Below are positions 55,213 through 64,000 of a stretch of DNA of 64,000 bases, piece by piece (position 1 is the first letter of the stretch; each line of letters opens with the position of its first letter). The position numbers were made by a program, and so were the translations under genes. Origin of the DNA: Odontocerum albicorne (lineage: Eukaryota; Arthropoda; Insecta; Trichoptera; Odontoceridae); the NCBI GenBank assembly GCA_949825065.1, contig OX463849.1:2418001-2482000 (forward strand), given 5' to 3'. The notes beneath the pieces are model-generated. The model saw only the letters and a list, made by a program, of their open reading frames with translations, ran no database searches and was not told where the DNA came from.

Positions 55213-55815
55213 CAGTCACCTTTCCCATTGGACAGACCGTTTACGTACCGACGGAAAACAAGCCTTAACTGTTATGCCAAAAGGCTCATGTAATTCAAGG
55301 GAAAGAACATGACAAGTCACATTTCATTTTTCATCTTCCCTTGAACCATGGAAACCTATAAAATCTCTATCCGTTTTCTTGTCAAAGTTCCGCGACTTCT
55401 ACTTTTTGCTCCCTCTGGATTACATCCATCCACCAGGAAATGTACACCAGACAGTATATTCATGGACCATATCTTGGGTCTACCGTAAAAAGAGTAAAAA
55501 GGTTGTGATAATAATGTATAGGTATTGATTTAAGTTTGGAATTTTGAAAATATTTTATTGTATACTTTCTCTTTTATTTGCAGGTGAGTCTCGCATTTTC
55601 TATAATCTTCGACATCGGTAAGTATTTTCCAACATGTCATCATGTGTCCGTGGATGTATGACGTGCCATTTGAACCTTCCATTATTGTATTGATTAGGCA
55701 TGTGTTCCACCCTCGACGAGCTTGACGACTTGCATTTTGGTGATTTGTCCTCTTGAACTCTACAGTACCATCAACATGTTGCTCATTGAAGTTGACAAGA
55801 GCAGACCGAGTACTC
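55213..55815. other. unassigned, one 114-aa frame
   Basis: The minus-strand frame 55874-55530 (EHVDGTVEFKRTNHQNASRQ-like, ending KIFSKFQT) begins inside the Harbinger-like MITE and runs out of it. It may be a remnant of the longer parent element, but I recognise no domain. Confidence 0.3.
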
Positions 55816-56231
55816 TGGTTATTAGTGTGTGGCCACCGCGATAGTGTGCGGTACGTTGCATGACGATAAGTCATCGAGTAAATCTCCTACCGAACAGACG
55901 TGTTGGTTAATTTACAAGATGGCGGAAGTTTTAATGGCAGCTGTCTATAAAAGGGAGCCATTGTGGAACCCATCGAGCAAATTATAGAAAAATGTACCTG
56001 TAATAAAATCACTTTGGAATGAAATTGCACAGAAAGTAAATAAAGATGGTAAGTTGTAATAATATTGGTTAGTTTTGAGAGTGACATCGTGTGTTGACTC
56101 AACCGCTCCCAACTGGAAATGAATTTGTGCGTAGCACTTTGGTGTGACCAGGCATGAAGTCACCTAGTATAATATGAGTCACGTAAAACCTAGCTTAGCA
56201 CATAACGAAGCACTTTCGTGTGGCCTCGGCC
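55816..56231 (+). mobile_element. PIF/Harbinger-like MITE with MADF exon, copy 4
   Basis: The outer end is GTGTGGCCTCGGCC followed by TAA (56232-56234), the complement of TTA. It shares GCGATAGTGTGCGGTACGTT with the complete copy at 29197. It holds the best-preserved MADF reading (see 55919-56048). The left end is diverged. Confidence 0.75.
55919..56048 (+). pseudogene. MADF-domain first exon of a Harbinger accessory gene
   Basis: A single frame gives MAEVLMAAVYKREPLWNPSS, KL, a stop where the other copies have Tyr, KNVPVIKSLWNEIAQKVNKD, and then GTAAGT at 56049. Together these match the start of a MADF domain: hydrophobic start, (V/I)xxxPxLWxxxxxxYKN, then LWxxIAxxV. The Trp and Tyr positions are the conserved ones. 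MADF/Myb-like proteins are the known second product of PIF/Harbinger elements. One nonsense codon disables this copy. The exon is seen four times with different single lesions, so the ancestor was intact. Confidence 0.6.
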
Positions 56232-56234
56232 TAA

Positions 56235-56579
56235 ATATTACGCTAATCGCCTCTAGCTTTTGTACCATAAATGTGTAAAGGTTTTTAAAAGGCATGATTT
56301 ACGAGTAAGAGCAGCGTGTGTTTGCTACTGGTGGAACGTTGCGTAGAATATGTGGAAAAAATAACAGTGGGGATTGAAATAAGATACAGTATAGAGTACT
56401 TAAGGTGAATTTATAATAGAAGCATCGAGATGGTTTGTCCACACACTCGTGGAAAGATGAAAATTTTACAATAATAATCTATATTAGTAGTAAAACGAGA
56501 AAGTACGAATAATTTCGAAAAAGAAGCCTTTTATAATAGGAAAGTGTGCATGACAAACTGTATGGACGTGACAGATGTA
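56235..56579. other. unassigned
   Basis: Nothing recognised. Confidence 0.3.
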
Positions 56580-56581
56580 TA

Positions 56582-57392
56582 CAGGCGGCCCTCGACCTTC
56601 GCACATAATTGGTTCCTGAAAATGTGTGCGAATGTTGAATGTTCGAAAGTAGAGGGATGTAAAAAAAACATAAAAAATTGTATTTTAAAATATTTATTTA
56701 TCAATAATATATTATTAATATTTATTTATGAATATATATATAATAAAGTTAACGAGGCGTGTTTCAAGTGCTTTCAGGTGTTTTCGCTATAAACTTGTCA
56801 AGAGTTAGTTGAATACCACCTTTTTTTTTCTTTTCTTGATAAAGAGTTCTATGACGTGCTGTTTCTTTCTCAATCGCCCTACGTACTTGAGATATACGTT
56901 CTCCATTGGGATCACATTCTTCCATGATAGTCAAAAATTTGTCAAGATGCATGAAGGATTCATTCATATTTTTTGAATGTCAAAGTCTTGGCGATTTTAT
57001 CAGCTTCTTCTTCCTCACTTTCATTGTGTATTTCATTTAACTCTTGTTGCTCAATTAAGTATTCATTTGACAGAGGTACTGAGTGAGATTCAATAAACTG
57101 ATTAACATCGTTGTTGACGTCCAAGTTTAGTTTATTTATTAGGCTAACTATTTTCATCTGTGATAGTTTCCGGAGTTTCTTCAGAATTTATAAAATCACT
57201 CATCATTTGTGTGGCATTATTGTCTCCAGGGGCCTTTCATTGTTGACTCTTTTATTTCAGCCCACGAGTCTCCAATATTATCTCCAATATTGCTCGGAAC
57301 CCTAGTGACGTCACAACGATTCCGAGAAGTGCATGGAAGCGAACAATTTTTGCATTATCGACAAAAATCTTTAAAAAGTCGACGGTCGCCTG
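56582..57392 (-). mobile_element. pogo/Tigger-like element with transposase C-terminal region
   Basis: 811 bp between TA dinucleotides (56580-56581 and 57393-57394). Ends are CAGGCGGCCCTCGACC and, from the right, CAGGCGACCGTCGAC. The minus strand reads IKESTMKGPWRQ near 57220, the conserved post-DDE segment of Tigger-type transposases (SW..IK.ST....W). It continues in 57157-56960: LDVNNDVNQFIESHSVPLSN, EQQELNEIHNESEEEEADKI. 56967-56764 then gives FLTIMEECDPNGERISQVRR, RTLYQEKKKKGGIQLTLDKF. Broken between the blocks, and the DNA-binding and catalytic parts are missing. Confidence 0.88.
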
Positions 57393-57394
57393 TA

Positions 57395-58350
57395 TTGAAG
57401 TAATGTTAACGTTTAGCTAGTTAGTTGGCTGTTGGTTTTAATAATGTTCATTCAGTGAGAATAATTCACAATGTGTTTCTGGTTTAAAAGCTATGCATGC
57501 GATAGATATTGTTGAAGTATGACTGTGTACCAGTGATCTTAAACCTCCAGCGTATTGACAGAGCGCAGTAGCCTCCCGCTCCCGCTGTTCGCTATCCTGG
57601 CTCCCTCACTCCAAATGTGACACGTGTGCACCGTGGCGTGTGTACTTTTCCTTTTGCCTCCCACGACTGATGTCACCTCCAGTTGCGGCGTAACATCACG
57701 CCTCCCTCTCCAGATCGGAATCCTACCCTCACTTTCACACACCCTCATCCTCTACTCGCTCAATGTCACCTACATTTTGTGCATTACCCTATCTTTTCGT
57801 TCTGTATATTTAAGATTTTAACATTCGTGCATTCATTCGTATCGTGCCCTTCGATACATCCGAATCGGTTATGCGGACACGTTGAAAAGCGTGGCCGGGA
57901 TTTCTTGATTGTGTATACATTTCCGATATACCGTCATCGTGCCTGATTTTCAAAATTGGGAAGCAAAGTGATGCCATAGGTACGACACATATATTGACTC
58001 ATAGCGTTATTTAGTAACTCGTCACTACAAGAAATGTTAGTACATCGAATCAAGATCTAATAAAATATGAAAGTATTGTAAAACTAGTACGAAGTTATTT
58101 TTGCTGATAATTGATTCTGATATCCGAATTAGTGAAACAAGAGACCACTGTCTTCGTCCTCGTCAATCCAGCCTTAGGGTTTAAACCACTAAAGTTGACT
58201 ATTAACTCGTAGTTCGTCATCGTACGTGTTGCCATTACTACAACATATGGAGGGGCAACATCATTCACTCACGTCATTGTGTGCTGATAATATTGTTACC
58301 AGAGTCCATAAAGTTACCTGCAGAATGCTGATAACTATATGACTGCAAAA
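57395..58350. other. unassigned, GC-rich island 57540-57740
   Basis: Two overlapping plus-strand frames and one minus-strand frame across the island, no domain. It includes ATGTGACACGTGTGCACC (E-box CACGTG) and TGATGTCACCTC. No repeat. Confidence 0.3.
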
Positions 58351-58354
58351 CAAA

Positions 58355-59340
58355 TTACAGGGTGGCGCAAAAATATCTTTCATATTTGAAAAAAATCCTA
58401 ACTTTTTTGTCAATTGTTATTTTTCATGTTTTTTGTCTTACAGGTGACTAAGTAAAGTAAGAGATTTAATATGGAAAATTATCACAATTTATCTTCCAAA
58501 ACAATAAATAAATTATTCGAACTCAAATACAATACGGGCGAATTTTTAACATAGCAACAGCTCTTACTGCACCTACAATTTAATTTCGAAGTTTATTTCA
58601 ACATTTTGAGCAACGGGAATCTGCGGTAGATGCAAAACTTACGAGAAAACCACTCAGTCGATCTAACATGAATATTGCACGTGTAGTGGCGAATGTTCAA
58701 CTATCAGGGACATCAACCAGAAGAAGGACATCAACCAGAGTACTCAATTACAGCTCTCTCGATGCGTGCTACGGCGAATTTGACATACTGGTTTGCATCT
58801 CTATCCATATAAGATCCAGTTGGTGCAATAACATCCCGAAGACAATCCATACATCCGAAAGACGCCTGGAATACTTCCGCGCCCTGTTAAACATCGCAGA
58901 AAATTATGACGAATTCCATTGCAAATTAATGATGTATGACGAGGCACATTTTCCTTTATATTAATTCGTCAATAAGCAAAATTGTCGATTAAGGGGTGTT
59001 GAAAATCCAAGATAACTTTATCAAAGGTCTCTACGTCCAATTCGAGTAACGGTTTGATGTGCCATTAAAGCTGATGGGATAATTGACCCATATTTCTTCG
59101 AGAATGATTAACGATCCAAAAAAGTTGGTGCCATAACCACAGGATGAGGTCTAGTATATGGATGAGTAGTGGTTTCAACAGGAAGGAGATGACCCACCAA
59201 GATCAGCTGATTTGACTGCAACAGACTTTTTCATTAGACTAAAAAGTGCACATCAACAAGCCACGAACAATATAACAGATTTAAACTAACATTCGTGAAG
59301 AAAAAGCCACCGCGATAAGCTCTGAAAGATTCGATAATGT
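58355..59340 (+). mobile_element. degenerate Tc3-like element, second copy type
   Basis: CAGGGTGGCGCAAAAATATC at 58361 is a probable left terminus. In shifting frames the plus strand reads KFRSLFQHFEQRESAVDAKL, SRSNMNIARVVANVQLSG (DNA-binding region), RRLEYFRALLNIAENYDEFH, KLMMYDEAHF, FVNKQNCRLRGVENPR, LRPIRVTV and CAIKADGIIDPYFFEN. The order is that of the element at 5773-6700 (DEAHFxLxGFVNKQNxRxWG). Many stops. The right terminus was not identified. Confidence 0.75.
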
Positions 59341-60150
59341 CAAGAAAAATGTCCTAAACAGAGCATACTCGTATTCTCGTGCGCTTTGATTTTCCACCCA
59401 AAATGTTCAAAAAGTGTATAAATCAAAAAATATATTACCGTTGAACAATTTTCTTTAGAAGGTATTAAGGAAAACAAATAGGAAAGTTACTTTAGCGCCA
59501 ATCTGTTCATAAATATAAGATCAATGGTTAATTATTACAGAATTTGAAAGTATTTAAAGTTTTTCTCTTTTTTTACTAACTCCTAAGACAGCCGTGATTT
59601 TCCTTTTCATATAACATAAGTAGACCGTATTTTTATTGTTCCGTTGAAATAGTATTTGCTCTAAGAAAAAGTGTCACCATCGATAAGATAAGGTTGGATA
59701 CAATAGTGTCATTAAGGGCTTGGTGTTGAATGAACACGACCTAACCGCTTTGTATGAACATGAGCTAGTATAGTGTAAAACATTTTGTTTACGATCGAAC
59801 TGCTAAGTGCTCATTTAGCACATAGAAGATTGTTCCCGAAAGAAAAAGTCAGGTAGTCAAACATTTGTGCTGCCAATAATAGGTCCTAGCCCCTAGCTCC
59901 TAGGGTCTAGCCCATTAGACTGACCTGTTGTGTGTTGTACATATTACATTGTGTTTCAATAACAATCATAAAAGATATTATGATTCTGATTATATTATGT
60001 TATATTTGTATGGATAAATGTCACCCTTTCTCGACTGATAATAGATCATTCATAATACAATTGTCGAATATTATCTAATATATTATTTCTGATAAACAAA
60101 ATATACAACACCATGGCCTTTTTTTCACTTAAAACCTCTTTTACACATCA
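59341..60150. other. unassigned AT-rich sequence
   Basis: Only a short palindromic word cluster CCTAGCCCCTAGCTCCTAGG near 59884. No gene. Confidence 0.35.
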
Positions 60151-60154
60151 TTCT

Positions 60155-60300
60155 GATTGGTTGGAAGAAATTGCCACACGGCAATAAACCTGACAGGTTG
60201 TACTGTATACAACGAAAGAGTTATGCGGTACAATTATTAGCTGACGTTTTTTTTTCATGTAGCAATCTCTTCCAACCAATTGGAAAGGTTAACGAAGTAT
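60155..60300. repeat. two opposed LINE tail fragments
   Basis: TTGGTTGGAAGAAATTGCCA (60159) on the plus strand and AGCAATCTCTTCCAACCAAT (60261) on the minus strand. They are related to the Jockey-type 3' segment (GGTTGGAAGAGATTGCC) with the variant CCTGACAGGTTGTACTGTAT. Confidence 0.5.
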
Positions 60301-60420
60301 TTTGTGTTGTCGGACGTTTGTATTTGTATTGCGCGCTAAATGAACTCTCAAATTAATATGGAGATATTTAATAGGTAAAATTAAGTTAAAAAAAAATATA
60401 ATTCGTAGATATTAAAATTA

Positions 60421-60605
60421 AATACGTGCATGTGTATACAAAGAATGCGTGTATAGTATTTATTTCGGTAGTTTAAATTATTTTCTGCAGGGTCATATAT
60501 TATCACGTATCTCCTCTCCTACCTTTTGACTATAAGACGCACCTCAATTTTGAGTCGATTTTCAAAGTAAAAAGGTGCGAATTATGGTCCGAAAAATACG
60601 GTAAT
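60421..60605 (+). repeat. MITE-like repeat, inverted copy of 420-563
   Basis: ATCACGTATCTCCTCTCCTA, GACGCACCTCAATTTTGAGT and an end ATTATGGTCCGAAAAATACG. About 60 kb from its inverted partner, and unrelated in flanks. Confidence 0.6.
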
Positions 60606-61240
60606 ATCTATATTGAGTCGAACTGTCAGTATGTTCATAAAGAAAAAGGAAAAAATAAGTATTGTACAATTTGACCACCGTTGTTAAATATAACTATGTC
60701 GCTATTGCAGGGGGTACATGGTATAGGGAATATACTATGATCGGTCAGGTTGTTTGCGCATTGTTCCGTGAGACCTGCGTGATGTTTCCTGTCCTGTGTG
60801 CCGGGATATCTGCCCTTGAACCCGACCCCTCTTGCCACTCCAAGGCAAACCACTGACCAACTCGCCACACACACCATTATGTTCTTGTTACAAACCGATT
60901 TCAATATTCTTTCTTTATTAATTATAACTGGATTGATCTTGGACTGCTCGGTCCATCTACCGCCTATGGTATATCGTGATTTTATTACATAAGCAAATAG
61001 TGTGAGATATATAAAGAGAAATATCTGAGAAAGTGTGAAAGGAAAAGTAAAACGCTATATGGCTAAATAATGAGAAATACTAGCAAGTTGGAGAATTTTG
61101 CTATTTAGTTAGTATTTACTCAGATGGCGGAAAAGTTACGAGGCATATTGACGGCGTGTAACGATATGAAACAAAATCAATGGGGCACTAAAACCTATAT
61201 ATATATCCTCGAACTGGAGAGTATCAAAATCTACCAAGGT
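60606..61240. other. unassigned
   Basis: No recognised repeat. Overlapping frames on both strands at 60635-60992. Confidence 0.3.
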
Positions 61241-61244
61241 GAAT

Positions 61245-61500
61245 AGTCTACAACAGTATTTTAGTGCCGTATTTAACGTATGGGAGTGAAACATGAACGT
61301 AAAACAAAATTTTTAAAAAATACGAATAAATGCTGTAGGAATACACGCACTTAAAATAAGAAATGGAGTGACAATGTATGACAGAATACTGAATGAAGTG
61401 ATTAAGAATAAGTGTTAACTTAAGGCTGATAAGTGTTAGCTCTTTGCCTAACAAAGTGATGGCTGCAGGAAGACAATGGTTGTGTTGGTACGAGTATACG
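61245..61500 (+). pseudogene. LINE family F RT remnant, copy 3
   Basis: Reads QYFSAVFNVWE, then KIRINAVGIHALKIRNGVTM, YDRILNEVIKN, a decayed form of the LLYGSETW...INAVEMxxLRRxxGVTRxDRIRNEVIR segment of insect RTs. Heavily mutated. Confidence 0.5.
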
Positions 61501-61748
61501 AGTCTATAATTACGCCCAGTTGTCCTCCCTCACACCCTGACCGCTTGCCACCCTAGCTAGAGGACAGGGCGGGGATACTCTCTCGGTGGGGCGGGTAATT
61601 AATGGGTTTCCCTTGCGGCGGTCCAGGACCTTGCCCCAGGTCAGTGCGACACCCTCCTCCCCCTGTGATGTCACATTTGGGCAAAAAAAGCATGATCCAA
61701 TCCTTTACGTCCAAAATATGAACCCTCGTTAAGTTCGTATTTTATGGT
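61501..61748. other. GC-rich island with homeodomain-type site
   Basis: 61525-61680 is GC-rich. CGGGTAATTAATG at 61592-61604 is identical to 27076-27088. CTGTGATGTCACATTTGG (61660-61677) contains a CRE/AP-1-like TGATGTCA. No frame of note. Confidence 0.4.
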
Positions 61749-62258
61749 TCAATTAAAATATAATATTCATCGATCACCTTGAAAAGGGAAAAAACCATCA
61801 ATAGCGAATATTACATAGCGTTATTGGAGCGCTTGAAGGCAGAAATTGCAAAAAAAAACGGCCCCATATGAAGAAGAAAAAAGTTCTCTTTCATTAGGAC
61901 AATGCACCGTGTCACAAGTCGATGGTAACGGTGGATTGCATGAGGTGAACTTCGAATTGCTTCCGCACCCACCGTATTCTCCAGATTTGGCCCCAGCGAC
62001 TATTGGCTGTTCGCAGACCTCAAAAAGATGCTCCAGGGAAAGAGATTTGGCTCCAATGAAGAAGTGATTGCCGAAACTAACGCCTATTTTGAAACCAAAG
62101 ATAGATCGTTCTACACTGCTGGCATAGAAAAGTTAGGAAAGCGTTGGAATGAATGTATCGCTTTTGAAGGAGACTGTTATGTTGATGAATAAAGAAGAAT
62201 TTTGGCAAACAAATGTTGTTTTAGTAGTTAGTCCCGGGACTTTATAGATCGATGTGTT
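61749..62258 (+). mobile_element. mariner 3' half (lineage M5), copy 2
   Basis: Starts ATTCATCGATCACCTTGAAA (FIDHLEKGK), then TINSEYYIALLERLKAEIAK. A poly-A expansion (AAAAAAAACGG) shifts the frame, and a deletion removes part of KLHELNF. LPHPPYSPDLAP carries the third catalytic Asp, followed by FADLKKMLQGKRFGSNEE, VIAETNAYFETKDRSFYTAG, GIEKLGKRWNECIAFEGDCY and the stop. The right end AGTCCCGGGACTTTATAGAT is shared with the copy at 28195. It retains the segment deleted there. Confidence 0.87.
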
Positions 62259-62340
62259 AAGTCTTCAAGTTTTTTTTGTTCCATAGAATCACCCACAAAG
62301 TAGCGAGATATATTTCCTCAATAATCTTAAAACAGGTAAA

Positions 62341-62387
62341 GTCCAGATGATTCAGTGCACTACAATCGTGCTCTGAATCATCTGGAC
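62341..62387. ncRNA. perfect 20-pair hairpin
   Basis: GTCCAGATGATTCAG, T, GCAC, loop TACAATC, GTGC, T, CTGAATCATCTGGAC: 15 base pairs, one T-T mismatch, four more pairs and a 7-base loop. It occurs once in the window and lies between a mariner and a hAT remnant. It could be an RNA hairpin, a recent palindromic event, or a regulatory dyad. It is shorter than a normal animal pre-miRNA. Confidence 0.5.
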
Positions 62388-62640
62388 CACTCGGTGATGC
62401 AATGCCAGAGATGGAAAGTGGTTTGCAAGCGAAGATGCTCTCCCAAGACTATCATTGCTGGATTGGATATTTATAAGTATTTTTACATCACCTATACATG
62501 GGCAAATGCCGTCATTCAACATTTGCTCTGACTGAAGAGGGCTTCTACTTCTGGTGTTATTCTCACGTCACACTTATTGTCAGCACGCGTCTTCATGTCC
62601 CTCGGTAATGGCTTGTCGATTCACGTTTATTTATTTAGAG
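62388..62640. other. unassigned
   Basis: Sequence between the hairpin and the hAT coding remnant, possibly part of the same hAT element. No family landmark seen. Confidence 0.3.
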
Positions 62641-62645
62641 TCTAA

Positions 62646-63492
62646 ATCTTGGGTTTTTAACTGATTTGACTGCCGAACTGAATATACTCAATACACGTTT
62701 ACAGGGGAAAAATAAATTGATATGCAATATGTATTCAGATGTTAAATCATTTGAAATGAAACTAACATTATTTATCGAGCATATCGATGAAAGGAAACTC
62801 GATCATTTTCCAAATTGCAAGAAAGCAGTAGAAGAAGCTGGAATAAATTTTGTTTGGCAAAATACTAAAATGAAAAGTGCATTAATGCAACTACAAACTG
62901 AGTTTGAAAACCGGTTTGCTGATTTCAAAAAGATCTCACGTAAGATGGAGATTTTCGAAAACCCCTTTGCAGTAGATATCGGTAATGTACCAAGCGATTT
63001 GCAAATCAACGTGATAGATTTGCAAAGTAATAACACACTTAAAATGGCTTTTAAGGAAAAAACTAATTTGGTGGATTTCTATGGGAGTTTGCCTTCTGAA
63101 AACTACAAGGATTTAAAAAGGTTTGCTCAGCAAATAATTACTATGTTTGGTAGTACATATATTTGTGAACAAACTTTTTCAATTCTGAATTATCGAAAAA
63201 ATAAACACTATTCTCGGTTATCGAATTCACATTTAGACGCAATACTACGCGTCTCTACTTCAAAAATGCAAGCTGATATTAAAAAACTTGCAAGTCAAAT
63301 GCAATCACAAAAATCTCATTGATTTTATTAAATACAATAAATGTCGTTAAAATATACACTTAGCGTTTTATTTTTAAAACTAAAATATTTGTACATAAAT
63401 ATTGTATGTATACCTACTGCAAGTGCGGCCCGCACTGATCCCCATGAAAAATATTTGGCCCTTTTACAACAAAAGGTTGCCGACCCATGATT
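62646..63492 (+). mobile_element. hAT element, C-terminal transposase and right end
   Basis: The frame enters at 62646 (LNLGFLTDLTAELNILNTRL) and runs to the natural stop at 63320-63322. It includes LQGKNKLICNMYSDVKSFEM, then DLKRFAQQIITMFGSTYICE, QTFSILNYRKNKHYSRLSNS and HLDAILRVSTS, the hAT C-terminal dimerisation region (GSTYxCEQxFS, RLxxxHLxAxLR). It resembles the hAT group that gave rise to GTF2IRD2-like and related host genes. No stops over about 225 codons, so it is fairly young. The BED finger and N-terminal catalytic half are missing. The right end is AGGTTGCCGACCCATG at 63473-63488, with GGCCCGCAC at 63427. Confidence 0.9.
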
Positions 63493-64000
63493 TAGACACT
63501 TAACTGTCACGTATACATACGAATGGCGAATTTATTGGAATACGGTAATATCGTCCAACCAACCGGACAAGAGCTACGCAGGCTAGTGCCAGTTACCGGG
63601 TTAAAAGTTTCGACGGTATTTCCAAAAAGAAAAGTAAATTCTGAAATACACAGCATTGAAAACCAGTGTAGTAAAATATTTGCAAATGTCACCTAAGACT
63701 GGTAAAGGGGAAGAAAATAAGAGGTATCGATAAATGCGTTTCGTTATTGAATAGATATGCGATTTATTTTATGTACATTTGTTTAAAATCGTTTCGTCGT
63801 GTAATGTGCAAACTACGAAGAATCCATTTCGTTGCCTGATGAGAGAGCGTTTTTAAAATTTCTGACCAATTTAAGCAAATGTTAGTTTTTAAGGAAATAG
63901 GTTTTTTCAAAGACTAGCAACCGATTGAGAAATCTTTTTTTATGTTTAAGATACAAAAGTTCTCATTGTAAAAGTTAACTATTTTATTGTCATAATAAAG
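63493..64000. other. unassigned
   Basis: ATCGTCCAACCAACCGGACA at 63551 is a weak LINE-tail relic. Otherwise AT-rich sequence to the window end, with nothing recognised. Confidence 0.35.

Noticed and set aside
62341..62387. Annotated microRNA gene
   Set aside because: The stem is shorter than a usual precursor and no known mature sequence was recognised. Kept only as an unexplained hairpin.

Overview
The window looks like about 64 kb of an arthropod, most likely insect, nuclear genome. It is AT-rich and carries almost no long open frames. It is dense in broken copies of element families typical of insects: several mariner lineages, Tc3-like, pogo/Tigger, hAT, PIF/Harbinger with a MADF exon, TTAA-targeting piggyBac-type elements, a Penelope-like element, and at least six non-LTR retrotransposon families. 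I see no bacterial, organellar or viral genome, no rRNA, no convincing tRNA and no CRISPR. The insect order cannot be fixed from the sequence alone.

The only piece that looks like host protein-coding sequence is a 57-nt candidate exon at 2919-2975 (+). It has a strong polypyrimidine tract/AG acceptor, a GTAAGT donor and an in-phase Pro-rich peptide. It lies about 20 bases after a 25-copy array of a 67/68-bp unit. If the exon is real, the other roughly 61 kb is most simply read as a large intron of that gene.

Layout. 0-3 kb: mariner deletion derivative, the 25-copy array, the exon. 3-9 kb: three copies of a ~600-bp TTAA-flanked element (two in a larger inverted duplication), a Tc3-like relic and a hAT end. 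9-13 kb: a 66-bp array split by a LINE insertion, then mariner mosaics. 13-19 kb: a decayed gene of an unrecognised family, a LINE RT fragment, an eight-copy 68-bp array, a Penelope-like element with 55-bp inverted termini, and a hAT MITE. 19-25 kb: foldback element, LINE 3' end, a fourth TTAA element, a LINE with target-site duplication. 25-33 kb: two mariners, a Harbinger-like MITE, a Jockey-type LINE, and a piggyBac-type element with nested insertions. 33-47 kb: several LINEs with visible target-site duplications, a Tigger MITE, a 98-bp-arm palindrome made of Penelope termini, and Harbinger-like MITEs. 47-64 kb: a TA-type MITE split by a LINE, mariners, a foldback MITE, a Jockey-type RT fragment, a Tigger element with transposase C-terminus, a Tc3-like relic, a perfect 20-bp-stem hairpin and a hAT transposase C-terminus.

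Between the repeats lie roughly 18 short GC-rich islands (100-400 bp) that match no repeat in the window. Two of them share a 13-bp homeodomain-type sequence. They are candidate regulatory or exonic DNA. No gene set here works as a pathway. The coherent story is a layered mobile-element history, readable from nested insertions and target-site duplications, within or next to a host transcription unit.
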